This document shows positions 1 through 10,376 of a stretch of DNA of 39,415 nucleotides, in pieces. The notes under the pieces are model-generated. The model searched no databases. It worked only from the letters and a program-made list of their open reading frames with translations, and was not told where the DNA came from. How positions within the stretch are numbered: position 1 is the stretch's first letter; each line of letters begins with the position of its first letter. A program made the position numbers and the translations under genes. Source of the stretch: Ceraceosorus guamensis (Eukaryota > Basidiomycota > Exobasidiomycetes > Ceraceosorales > Ceraceosoraceae); assembly GCF_003144195.1 (NCBI RefSeq), contig NW_020290122.1, positions 1 to 39,415 on the forward strand. The letters are read 5' to 3'.

Positions 1-95
1 AACCCTAACCCTAACCCTAACCCTAACCCTAACCCTAACCCTAACCCTAACCCTAACCCTAACCCTAACCCTAACCCTAACCCTAACCCTAACCC
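1..95. repeat. Telomere repeat array (CCCTAA)n
   Basis: Fifteen uninterrupted AACCCT units fill 1-90, followed by a partial unit, a short C run and a degenerate stretch of telomere-like units to about 120. The C-rich strand reads 5'->3' into the chromosome, so the G-rich TTAGGG strand ends at coordinate 1. This is the usual vertebrate-type repeat, also found in most filamentous fungi and basidiomycetes. It shows that the window begins at a true chromosome end. Confidence 0.97.
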
Positions 96-1470
96 CCTTG
101 TAACCCTAAACCTAACCCCAAAAAAAAAACGCATCTAACCTAACAACCAATGCATCTAACCAACAATTTACACCTTCATCATGCTCCTACTCCTTCAATC
201 TACTTTGCTGCATGCCCTACACACTCCCTTCTTACCCCTTTTCTCTCCAAAATGCCCCACTGTTCTCCCAAACCATACCCTTCACCTCCTTCTTCCATCC
301 TCACCCACTGCTCTTATTTACTTGCACTAACACACTCTTATTTACTTGCACTAACACACTCTTATTTACTTGCACTAACACGCTCTTATTTACTTGCACT
401 AATGCACTCTCCTTTGCCAACTTAACCCCTCTTCTTGCTTGCTCATTCTCAATTGCTCTATGCTTGCTTCAAACACCTCTCATTTACTGACTCTCAATTG
501 CCCCAACCCAACTCTCATTTACTTGCACTAACACCTCCTCCCTTGCTCATCCATTGCCCACCTTCACCACCATCTCTGCTCTGCCCTGCATCTCCCTCCC
601 CACACCCTCATTTACTTGCACTAACTGCCCACCTTCACTTTGATGCACAATTTCTCATTGCTTGACTGCTCTACTCTTTCATTTGCTGACCTCTCTCACA
701 ATCATTCCCCTTGTCAACTGATTGACTCTCTCTCCTCACAGCTCTCTCCTCACAGCTCTGTCATTTACATGCACTAACATTCTATTGCTTCCTTGTTGCT
801 TCTGTGTCACTCTCTGATTAACATGCACTAGCATCACATGACCTGTGCAATGCTTGCCTGTTATGCTCCTTCAATCATGTGCTCTTGCATCCTGCCTGTC
901 ATGCTCTCTCATAACAAGCACTAGCATGTTTTGCTGCATGAAGCACTCTCACTTTGCCCACTGACTGCTTCCACACAAGCACGCCTTTGCTTCTGCTTGG
1001 TGTTCCCTGCACAGCACTCTCATCTTGCCCACTACTTGCCCACACATACTGATCTGCTTTTTGCGCGCTTGACACACAAGCCCACAGCTCTCTCATTTAC
1101 ACCCACTAACATCCTCCCATTTGCATACTGCCGTACTCACTGCCCATTGCTCACCTGTTGTACATTTTGGTGTGCGCACAGCACATTTACCTCCTCTTGG
1201 TGCAGCCCTTGCACCTCGCATCTTGCCCCGTCATCGCCCTCATCTGTTTGATTATTGTGTGCCTGTCAAGTTTCTCTCTCATTGATGCGCACTAACACTC
1301 AATACCCTTTGAATCGATTGCTTTTCACTCTCTTGAATTGACACACACAAGCCACGTGTTCCAAAACTTGCTGTGCTTCTTGATTACTGCGCTCTGCGCC
1401 CCTGACCGCTCTGTCACTGACGTGCAGTCATATACTCCCCATGTGAACACAGCTTTCTTTCTGCCAATAG
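96..1470. repeat. Subtelomeric pyrimidine-rich repeat region
   Basis: About 1.4 kb of strongly C/T-biased sequence with no convincing gene. A 24-bp unit, CTCTTATTTACTTGCACTAA followed by CACA or a variant, is repeated four times head to tail at 311-406. Single diverged copies around the core CATTTACTTGCACTAAC recur near 515, 605, 762, 815, 908, 1090, 1280 and perhaps 1420, and become less alike away from the telomere. Open frames here, for example at 150-490, simply translate the repeat and are not taken as genes. Confidence 0.85.
311..406. repeat. Tandem 24-bp repeat, four copies
   Basis: Four adjacent 24-bp units start at 311, 335, 359 and 383. The first two are identical, the third differs at its last base and the fourth near its end. 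The unit length is divisible by three, so it creates a repetitive open frame, but there is no start context, domain or splice structure to suggest a protein. Confidence 0.9.
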
Positions 1471-1767
1471 CTGTCTAGCTCTTGTGGTTCAGAGCCTGTC
1501 TGTCGATCTCTGTTGTTGGAGGCGCGCTTGTTTGTGCCACAAACCTGCCGGCGCGCTTTTGCGGCGCGAGGTTCCGAGCACGAATCATCAGCAAGCCATG
1601 TAGCATCTCATGCATTGGCAAGCGGGAAAGGTATATATGCGGGTCGGATCGAAAAACTTGGGCCAGTGCGATCCCGAAAATACATGCTGCACAGCTGTCA
1701 GGACAATTAGCGAATACACGATACATCATCAAAGCAAAGCGGGGCTGCAGACATTGGGGCATGATTG
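1471..1767. other. Spacer between subtelomere repeats and PKS stop codon
   Basis: About 300 bp where the C/T bias fades. It should contain the 3' untranslated region and transcript end of the polyketide synthase gene, which runs towards the telomere. No poly(A) signal stands out and short overlapping frames on both strands look random. Confidence 0.5.
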
Positions 1768-4700
1768 CTATGCGCCCGGAGCGATGGCACCGTTCGAGAG
1801 CTGCAGCGCAAGCTTAGAAGAGGAGAGAATGTCGTAGTGACCCGTTCCTTCTACGTAGACGATGTGTGGAGAGAGGCCGAGATGCTTGCTGATGCCAAAG
1901 TCTGCATACTCCTCCTCGAACGGGTCGAATGCTGGTCCCTGGCCTCGAAGCAGACCTCTTTCTGCGACAAATAGCACGACCGGTGTACTGATCTGACCCA
2001 GCCACTTGAACAAGGGCGCAAAGTCGATCGGCTGGTCGTCCACTGCTTCCTGAAGGGCTGAGGAAGCATCCCTATTTGTAGCAAAGCGCGCCGCAGCCTT
2101 GTACACCATTTCCGAACTTTGAGCGAGTCGCTGGCAAAAGGTGTTTAGAAACGCGTCATCCTTTAGATCGATATTCACGCTGGCAGGGGCAACGGAAGGG
2201 GCTTGCGAGGTCGGCGTCGTCGCAGGTGATGTCCACTGTTGTCGACGGCGCGCTGCTAGCGCCCAGAGAGCAGAGGCAAACTTTTTGCCGCTGCCGTCCG
2301 CACCGGGGTCGAGCTCGCTGCACCTCGCCACGGTTTCGAGTGCACGAACAACATGTTCCTCTCGTTTCATGCTTGCTTGCGTTGTCGACATGACGAGATG
2401 AGGACACGCAAGCAGCGTCGGCGAATTATCTATCAGAGCGAGTTGTCCCAGAGGTGAGCCTCGTGCTTCCAAAAGTCGGGCCATGCAGAGCGCGATTGCT
2501 GAAGAGGCGGAGAAGCCAGCGATGCGCCATGGAGCTTGGTGAAAGGACAATTCATGATCGGCATCCAGCAGTGAGATGTAGCATCGTGCGACTTCGAGCA
2601 GATCCTCGTCGTAAGGAACCTCTTCGGTGACTTGTATTGCCCAAAGAGGCGCCTGAAGGTCCAAAGGCAGACGGTGAAACAGTTGAACACCTCCGCCTCC
2701 ATCATGGAGGAGAACGATTGGAGATCCTTCCCCATCTCGAAGCTTCACAAGTGCGTTGAGGCTGTTCGAGCCCGCGCCTTGCAGCTCCTCGACGCGAGTT
2801 TCGGTAGTGACGTCAACTCCTCTTGCTTCATGTCCGACCCCGTCCACGTCTGGAGCTCCTGCCGCGGCAATTTTCGCAGCCTGCAAGCTTTCCAGCATCT
2901 CGACGAGGCCCTCTATCGAAAGACCTCCAAGTAGTTGTATTTGTGAGACCTGGACGCCCGTGTTTGCCTTGATGGCAGAAGAAAGCCGCGTCGCAGCCAA
3001 GGAATCAAGACCATAGGCCGCAAAGGGCAGCGAGGGATCTATTTCCTCGTCGCTACCTAGAGCGTCTGCTATCAGCGGTGCAATGTCTAATCTACTCTTG
3101 CCATCCCCATTCCCATGCAGATCCGAAGTGCCTGCGATCGCGTCACGACCCATGATTGCGCGACACCGAAGAGGTAGGCGTGATCCAGACTTGGCCAAAG
3201 CAGAGCGCGTCGCTGGCCAAGCGATGTCGGGAATGTACAAATCGACGTTGCGCTTCCTGGAGCGTTTGACAGCGTCGCCAAAGCTTTGAAAGAAGGCTAC
3301 AATAGACGAGATTCGTGTCAGCATCTACCTGTGGCTAGTGAAAGCAACGGCGGACCGCCTCACCTTCGGCCGTCATGCTCAAGCTAAGCAAGTCAGCTAG
3401 TCTCGAGCTCTTTCCCACGTGACGAGCAAGGACTCCGACGTCCGAAATGCCTGGAACGGCAATCGCAAACGCTGAGCGATGCCTGCGCACAAAAGCCTCT
3501 CCAGCCACATTGGCACTGCGAGGGTGAACAAGGGTCATCAGTCGATCGCCCATGCAGACTCCACTTGCGAGATAAAGAGGCTTACTCACGCAACGTAATT
3601 GCTCTGACCCGGATTGCCGATTAGAGCAGCAACCGAAGAGAAAAAGGCAACGAAATCTACCTTTCCCAGATCACAGATCTTTTCCAAGTTCAAAAGCGGC
3701 CTCAACTTAATCTTGAACATGTTTTGAAAAGACTCTGAGGTCTGAGACTCAAAGAGTGCATCGTTCAAGACCACTGGCATGACGACGACGCCGCCAATGG
3801 TTATGCCTTCCGAGGTGATTGAAGATATTGCCGAACGCATTGCTGTCTCGTCCGTTGCGTCCGAGGCTACGACGTCGATGCGGGTGCCTTGTTCAGAGCG
3901 CATGGCACCGAGGGTGCGCCTCGCGCGGACGTTCTCGTCGTCCGTCGAGCGGAAATACTCATGGCCAGAGCGCGAGGTGAGGAGGATGTGCTTTGCCCCT
4001 TGCCTCACCATCCAAGCGGCCAGCTCAACACCGAGACCGCCAACTCCTCCAATCAGGACGTATGCTTTCGAGGCATCGAACAGGCCTTCCCCAGAGAGTT
4101 GGTGCCCAGCGTCCAAGTGGCCAAGGACACCCGAGGGAACAGGCAGAGTACCTGTCGGTAGCCACCCGTGGCGAGCCACAAAGTCAGCGAGGGTAGCGTG
4201 TACCATTGGCGAGCGGGCGAAAAGGTCGAAAGCGAGGCCAGCATCTCGCTCGTTCCAGGGGTAGATGGTTGCACCTCTCGAAAGCAGAACCTCTTCCGCA
4301 ATCTGGCTAAGCTCTCTGGTCATCGACCCAGCAAGGATTATGTCGAAGGTTGCACCGTCCACTTCGCTGCTGATCTCCCACACTAGAGCCACCTCGTCAG
4401 CGTGCGCGGGAATCGCGCGCACGTGTGTTTGGTTTTCATCGCATGCCATCCGGAGAGCCCACTTCGCACCGAGAGCCTCCGGCGATCCATCGTCGAGTAG
4501 CAGAACGCGGGGTCCTTGACTTGGCAGTGTCAATCCACCCGTCCACGCATGCATCGTGCGAGCAACAGACGCTATTCCGATCACTGCGCGGCTTTTCGCA
4601 ATGGAGTCGTCAAAGACGACATGGTCTTCATGGCTCGACGCCGCGCTGTAGTGAGCAGGAACGTGGCCGTCGTCGCGCAAAAGAGTAAGACGCCGGTCCA

Positions 4701-7700
4701 TCCACACTGGTTTGACCGCGGGTGAGCGCACAGTGCTCGTCGCGATCGACGCAGTGCGAAGTCTTCCCGGTAAGGGTGTCGGATTAGCGACGAGAGCCGG
4801 AACGTGTGCTACTCCGTCCGCATCGAGCTGAACCTCGGTGCCGCTGGTTGCATCCGCAGCGAGGCGCTGCAGAGCATCCTTGCTAGCGTGTTCGGTCCAC
4901 TCTGACGGCATCTGCGTCACTGAGAGGTGGATATCGGGCCGTTCGGCGCGCAGACACCTGGCGATACCGATAGCTGCACCAAAGTCGAGTACGTTGGTGG
5001 TAGTAATCCATAATGGCGACGTCCTGGAAGTTTCGAGCGATTCCAACTTGCGCCTTAACGCCAGTTCCTCGCCCATACTGTAGGCGTACGAGTCCACCTG
5101 CGCAAGAGACTGGGGAATGTCTGACTTTTGTGCGATATGCAACTGATACGGGGTGTTGCGAGACGGAGTTCCTATGCGCGCATCCAGTATAGTGGATTTC
5201 GTGTAGCCTTCGACGTCTTCGAGCAAGCTTGGCACGCCCTGACCCGCCAGCGGCAGCGGAGAAACGCCGTCCGGGGAGCGCGACGGAGCCTGGCAAGAAA
5301 GGACAGCGGAAAGCACGTCCCGAAATACGCTACCCGGAGCATTCGGCTTGATGGTGCCCCCCCGAGCTGGATCGGGAGCCAGCAGGACGAGATGCCCTCC
5401 GGGAGCCAGCAAGAGCCGGAGGTTTTTTAGCGCAGAAAGTTCCAACAAGCGGCTTTCCATTGATCCTCCGCTGAGAGCCGCAGGTTCAAAGCCAACCACA
5501 ATGTCAAAGGATCCTGGCTCGAGCTGTGGCTGTTCAAAGACTGGCAGGAACGGGTTAAACGGCGAGGCGACAGCATGCTCCCAGGTGGTTGCGGAATGGG
5601 TTGTAGAAGCGCGCTGTGCAGACTCGTCTGTAATGGTCAGTGCGACGACGGACGCAGAGGATGGCTGACGTCTCGTTAGCAATTTGCACAACGGCAACGT
5701 CAGCTCTCCGTTGTTGCAGCCAATCTCTAGAATACGGATCGAGCGCCGCCCGGCAGCTTCAAACTGATCTAGCAGGTCTTCTAGGCAGCGCTGTACATCT
5801 TCTACGCTGGCCTCTTCCGCTTCTGCCGCGAGATGCCTACGTATGACGGGATGAGAAAGATATGTCTGGAAAGATCGCTGGTCACGTTGGGCAGAGGACA
5901 TGTTCAGAGTCAGTATCTACAGAACAGGACCACAAAGCGCAATCTGAGCTCACCTCGCCATCTTCGTGCGAATCCACGAAGTGTTCTAGAAGCTCGAGTG
6001 CGTCTGCGTGTACATAGTACCGACTACTGAGATTCGCTTCGAGTGTCTGAGTGATTCCAAGCGTCGGAGTGAGGGTGGCCGTATGAGTCGCCTCCAACAA
6101 GACAGAGGCGCGGACACCAAGTTTAAACTAGCGAGTACGAAGGTGTGTGGTTGGTCTTTAGTGGCTGCGCGCAGATCAACTTAGAGGACAGGCCTACTCA
6201 CCAGCTCATCGGGCGTTCTGCGCCCCAAAATCCTCCGACCAACGCTGCGCGCCTTGTTATCCAGCATGGCAGCTTCTTCCTCCGACAGACCCCGAGTCGA
6301 TGTAGGCAAGCGAAACACAATCTCTTCCTTGCGCTCTGTATTTGTTCGCTTTGGAGCAGATGCTAGCGGCATCCATACCATTTCATGAGCATGTTCCGGA
6401 CTTCCTGAAACTGCGCTATGACGCGCCAACTTGAGGCCTTCGAAGGTGATCAAAGGCGTACCATCGAGAGCCAGAATGCAAAGGTCCGCAATAAAGTGAT
6501 CCAGACGCCAGCTCACCAAATGCGACCAACTCGCGACATCCGATCGCATGTCCCTCTGGCCCTCCGAATAGGCAGGATGCAGCAACACGCGTTCAACAGA
6601 TGATGGAAGGTAATAAGCAGAAGGCGGACTGGCCAGCCCATTCTTGCCGACGACGAAATGCAGGAGCGGATGAAGGGCGCAATCCACCACAGCTGGACTC
6701 GTGACGTAGCCATCCTGCATCACCTCTTCGTCCTCGGCACCGCCAATCACCGCAAGAACATCATCATTGCCGACCCAAAGCTCCTGTATGCGCCTGAAGC
6801 GTGGACCGTAGCTCATGGTGTGGTTCCATCCTCGCTCATATAGCGCCTTGATATCACCGACATCAAGAGTCGAGCGAAGAGCCTGCAGGTCCACCTTCTC
6901 TACCATAGCGCCTCCACTCGACGTGTGCGGCGCGCGTGATAGGAAACCTTGTGCATGCACGACGTTGAATGGACCACCTTGCAGGGCGTCCCACTCGGAT
7001 CCAGCGTCTAGTCGATGGCCTAATGCGGGGCGCTGAGTTCTAACAGCCCACCTGGCCCCATCCAAGCTGACTTCGATCGTGGCGGGTCGATCTCGTGGAA
7101 TGCTGAGCATGGACGCAAAGGAGCATCGATACAACGTGTTCGCTCCGAACTCCAAAGCCATTTCGAGAAACGCGGCTGCCGGAACGATTGGCTCTCCTTG
7201 GACTACGTGTTCCGCCAACAGCGGATGGGTCGTTCTGCTCATCCGCAAGCGAGGATGGCAGAGCGGTCCCTGACTCTGGAACAGCTTGCGACGCTGCGAA
7301 GCGTGTTCAGCATAGATCGGAAAGGCTTGTCGTTCGAATGGGTAGGGCAGGGTCGGAAACACGTCTCGGCCTCTGGTGGCGGAAATACCCCACGTCAGAT
7401 GCTCGGTTCGGAGGCTGCCATGCCCCTGAGTGCAAAGTCTGCCGATCGAGTCCATGAATGTCTTCACCTCGAGGGAACGGCCCTGCTTGTCGGGCCGGCG
7501 CGCACTTGCCAGTGTCGCAGATCCTGCTGCAGACTCTGCAATGTAGGGAAGCAGGACTGGATGTGCGCTGACCTCGAAGAACGTTGCGCCTGGATGCATC
7601 CGACCGATTGCGGAGATGGCTTGGTGGAATTGAACGGGCTGCCGAATGTTTTGCCACAGATACTCTACGCTAAAGCTGTCCAGCATCGGCGAAGCAGTGA

Positions 7701-10376
7701 CGGAGGAGAAGGTCTTGATCTGCGGGCGCCGGAAACAGGCAGCTTCATTCGCAAAGAGAGCTCGAGCTTCAGCCAAGAATTCGTCTTTGCAGATTTCCAT
7801 CCAGGACGAATGAGAAGGCACTTTGGTGCGCAGGACATTGGTTCGAATACTTCGCCTTGCTGCCTCTTGCGCCACAAGTTCCAGCGCGACCCGAGGCCCA
7901 GAGAGCGCTACGGCTGTGGCAGAGTTGTAGGCGGCGACGCTGAGTCCCACGCTTTCGCTTTGGCCTTTGGGGGAACCCGATACAGCTTCGACGAGCCCCA
8001 AAGCAGTCCTCTCATCGCAAGCTAGCGCTAACATACCAGCGCCGAGCGTTTCTGCGGCGGACATGTGGCGCCCTCTGAGCACTGCAACCTGCATGGCCAG
8101 ATGCCGCGTCGCGGAGCCAGAGGCGTACAGCACAGCTGCTTCTCCTGCCGAGTGTCCGACCACAACGTCGGGCTGTCTGCCCAAAATGGCGACCAGAGTG
8201 TCGAAGAGTGCGCATTGAAAGAGAGTCAGGGAAGGGAAGATTAGGCGGGCTGGCCATTCGAGTGCGGCAAGCTGCTCCGCCTTGGCGCTTTGCCGCGAAT
8301 CGAAAAGGCCGACATCGTGAATCAGGGAGATGCCTGTCATTGAGCGGTGCACCTCGTCGAGCTCGAAAGCAGTTTCGCGGAACTGCCTGAATCGCCTGAA
8401 CAGATCGTAGCCCATGCGCCAATGTTGAGGACCCTGACCTGAAAAGACTAGAACAAGAGGAGCAGGGATTCGAGGCACCAGAACAGGCTCCGGCATGGAC
8501 ACTTTCCAGTCGCCTGAGCAAAGATCCGCCAGCTGTACGACTTTGCTCGCCCTCCATGTACATTGCCGCGCTTGCCGAGCTAATCTTGTCGTCAGAGAGC
8601 TCACATCTTTCCACGGCAGCATGTCTCGCGTGCTGGCAGCGCTCGCTTCGCTCAGCTGCTCCTTGAGCCCCGCGATGATCTTGTGAAAAGCCTTGGGTGA
8701 GAGAGCACCCAATATCAGCAAGACTGGCTCCTCCATAATCTCGTCCCGAGCTGCCGCGAGCGCTTCGCTCTCTTCTTGGAAGCCCTGTGCATGACCTTGC
8801 ACAACCACATGGCCATTCGTGCCTCCAATACCAAAGCTAGAAAGCGAAATGAGCGGCTGTTCGCCACCTTCGAGCTGCTCGTTTGGCACAGCAAGCCGCA
8901 TGTTGTGTCTCCGCCAGTCGATGCGCGGGTTCAGCCTCTTCAGATTGGCCTGAGGTGGAATGACGCGGTCTCTTAGCATGTAGATGCACTTGAGCAGCGA
9001 CGCCAAGAATGCCGTGTTCTCCAAATGTCTGACGCGCAGTCGTGGCCCGGCGCGGTAAGAAGCGCAGATCAGCAGAAGACGAAGGATGTTTCTGTGGATG
9101 GAAAGCGCCCGCGACTCACCCCATGTTCCCCTTGACACTGCCAAGCACCAGCGGTCTTCCCATCCTATTTCTTCCCAACATTTCTCCCACGGCATTCGCT
9201 TCGATCGGATCGCCCACAGCTGTGCCCGTCGCGTGCAGCTCTGCGTAATCACACTCGGCCGGATCGCGACCAGCTTGCAAGTATGCTCGCTCTATCGCTG
9301 CCTTCTGATGAGCTGCAGAGGGGGCGTTGACTGTGACTGCAGCCCCATTGGTGGTCAATGCGCTTCCAAGGATTTGGGCATAGACGTGATCGCCGTCCCT
9401 GATTGCTGCAGACAAGGGCTTCAGACAGACAACTGCTGCTCCATCAGATTTGCCAAAGCCGTCTGCATCTGCATCGAATGGCTTGCACATGCCGTCCGGC
9501 GACAGCACTTGCGCTTGCGTGAGCTGTATGAACTCCTCGATCCTACGGCGCCGGGATAAGAAAGGAGGCGCACGGGCACATAAGAGTGCCGTCTCGAGCA
9601 GGGTCAGCGGTGCCTCTTCAATGCGAGATCGGATGCTAAAGAGGCACGCACCGAGAGTTGAATTGACAGCCAGCAACCAGTGCGCTCTCGCAATCGCCAG
9701 AGCGCAAACCCTGCACAGCCAGGTGCAGGGCCGTGAGTGTGCTGGAGCAGGCATTGTCGATGGGAATGGACGGGCCATGCAGGTCGAGTGCCAAGGAGAT
9801 CCTATTCGCGATAGCATTCGGGTAGCCAGCAACGCTTCCGGCAGCATCGAATTCGTCGTGGTCAGAATTGGCGAGAATGTCGTAGGTGACGCCAGCGGCG
9901 TACACGCCCACCGGTCTTGCACGATGCTCGATGCCAGCATCCTGCAGCGCGACGTGACTGAGCTCGATGAGCTTGCGCGTGCTGACCGTCATCGCCCTGG
10001 CATCGGCAGGAGATACGTGAAATTGGACGGCATCGAACATCTCGGCATGCTTCATGATGCAAGCCGTCGATGTGATGACCTTGCCAGGTCCCTTGCCATG
10101 CCATTCCGAGGCGTTGAAGCGCGCATTTGGGATATCCTCGTAGGCAGTCTTGCCTTCGCGCAGGAAGCTCCAATAAGCGTTTGCATCCAGATTTCGGTCA
10201 GAGTGCCTGCCGGAGGGGAACTCGCATGCAATGCCTACCTGCAAGCGATCAGCAACGTGTCTGTCAGCATGCCCGCGCGACGACCATGCACATGCCACGC
10301 AACAGCAAGGGAACAGCAATGGCGCAGGCAAACTCACAATGGCGATCGCCTCTTGCTGTGTCGTGCAAGTGTCCAT
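1768..10376 (-). CDS. Iterative highly reducing-type polyketide synthase (KS-AT-DH-cMT-psiER-KR-ACP-TE)
   Basis: Eight exons join in frame: 10376-10338, 10238-9652, 9542-9120, 9028-6202, 6127-5954, 5877-3590, 3515-3364, 3296-1768, giving 2,672 residues. Introns are 67-109 nt with GTGAGT-like donors. Ketosynthase (14-425): Cys in DNACSST (about 176), His in HATGTAVGDP (about 310) and His in KGNMGHLE (about 351, across an intron). Acyltransferase: GHSAGEA near 641. Dehydratase: H-x3-G-x4-P near 956 and D-x3-H near 1131. C-methyltransferase: EIGCNNG near 1402. A degenerate region (about 1,700-1,950) occupies the enoylreductase place without its nucleotide-binding glycines. Ketoreductase: GGVGGLG near 1961 and YVAAN near 2111. 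Acyl carrier: GLDSL near 2261. Thioesterase: GFSAS near 2425 and GHYD near 2649. The product should be a methylated, unsaturated polyketide released by the thioesterase; its identity cannot be read. The only ATG before exon 1 in frame is at 10376. Confidence 0.93.

Noticed and set aside
150-665. Open frames with repeated LLFTCTNT-type peptides
   Set aside because: They translate the 24-bp subtelomeric DNA repeat; there is no start context, domain or plausible splice structure.
5917-5953. A 37-nt intron in the PKS ending at TAG 5917
   Set aside because: It is in frame, but a CAG at 5878 gives a 76-nt intron matching its neighbours, uses CTGAC as branch site and also stays in frame.
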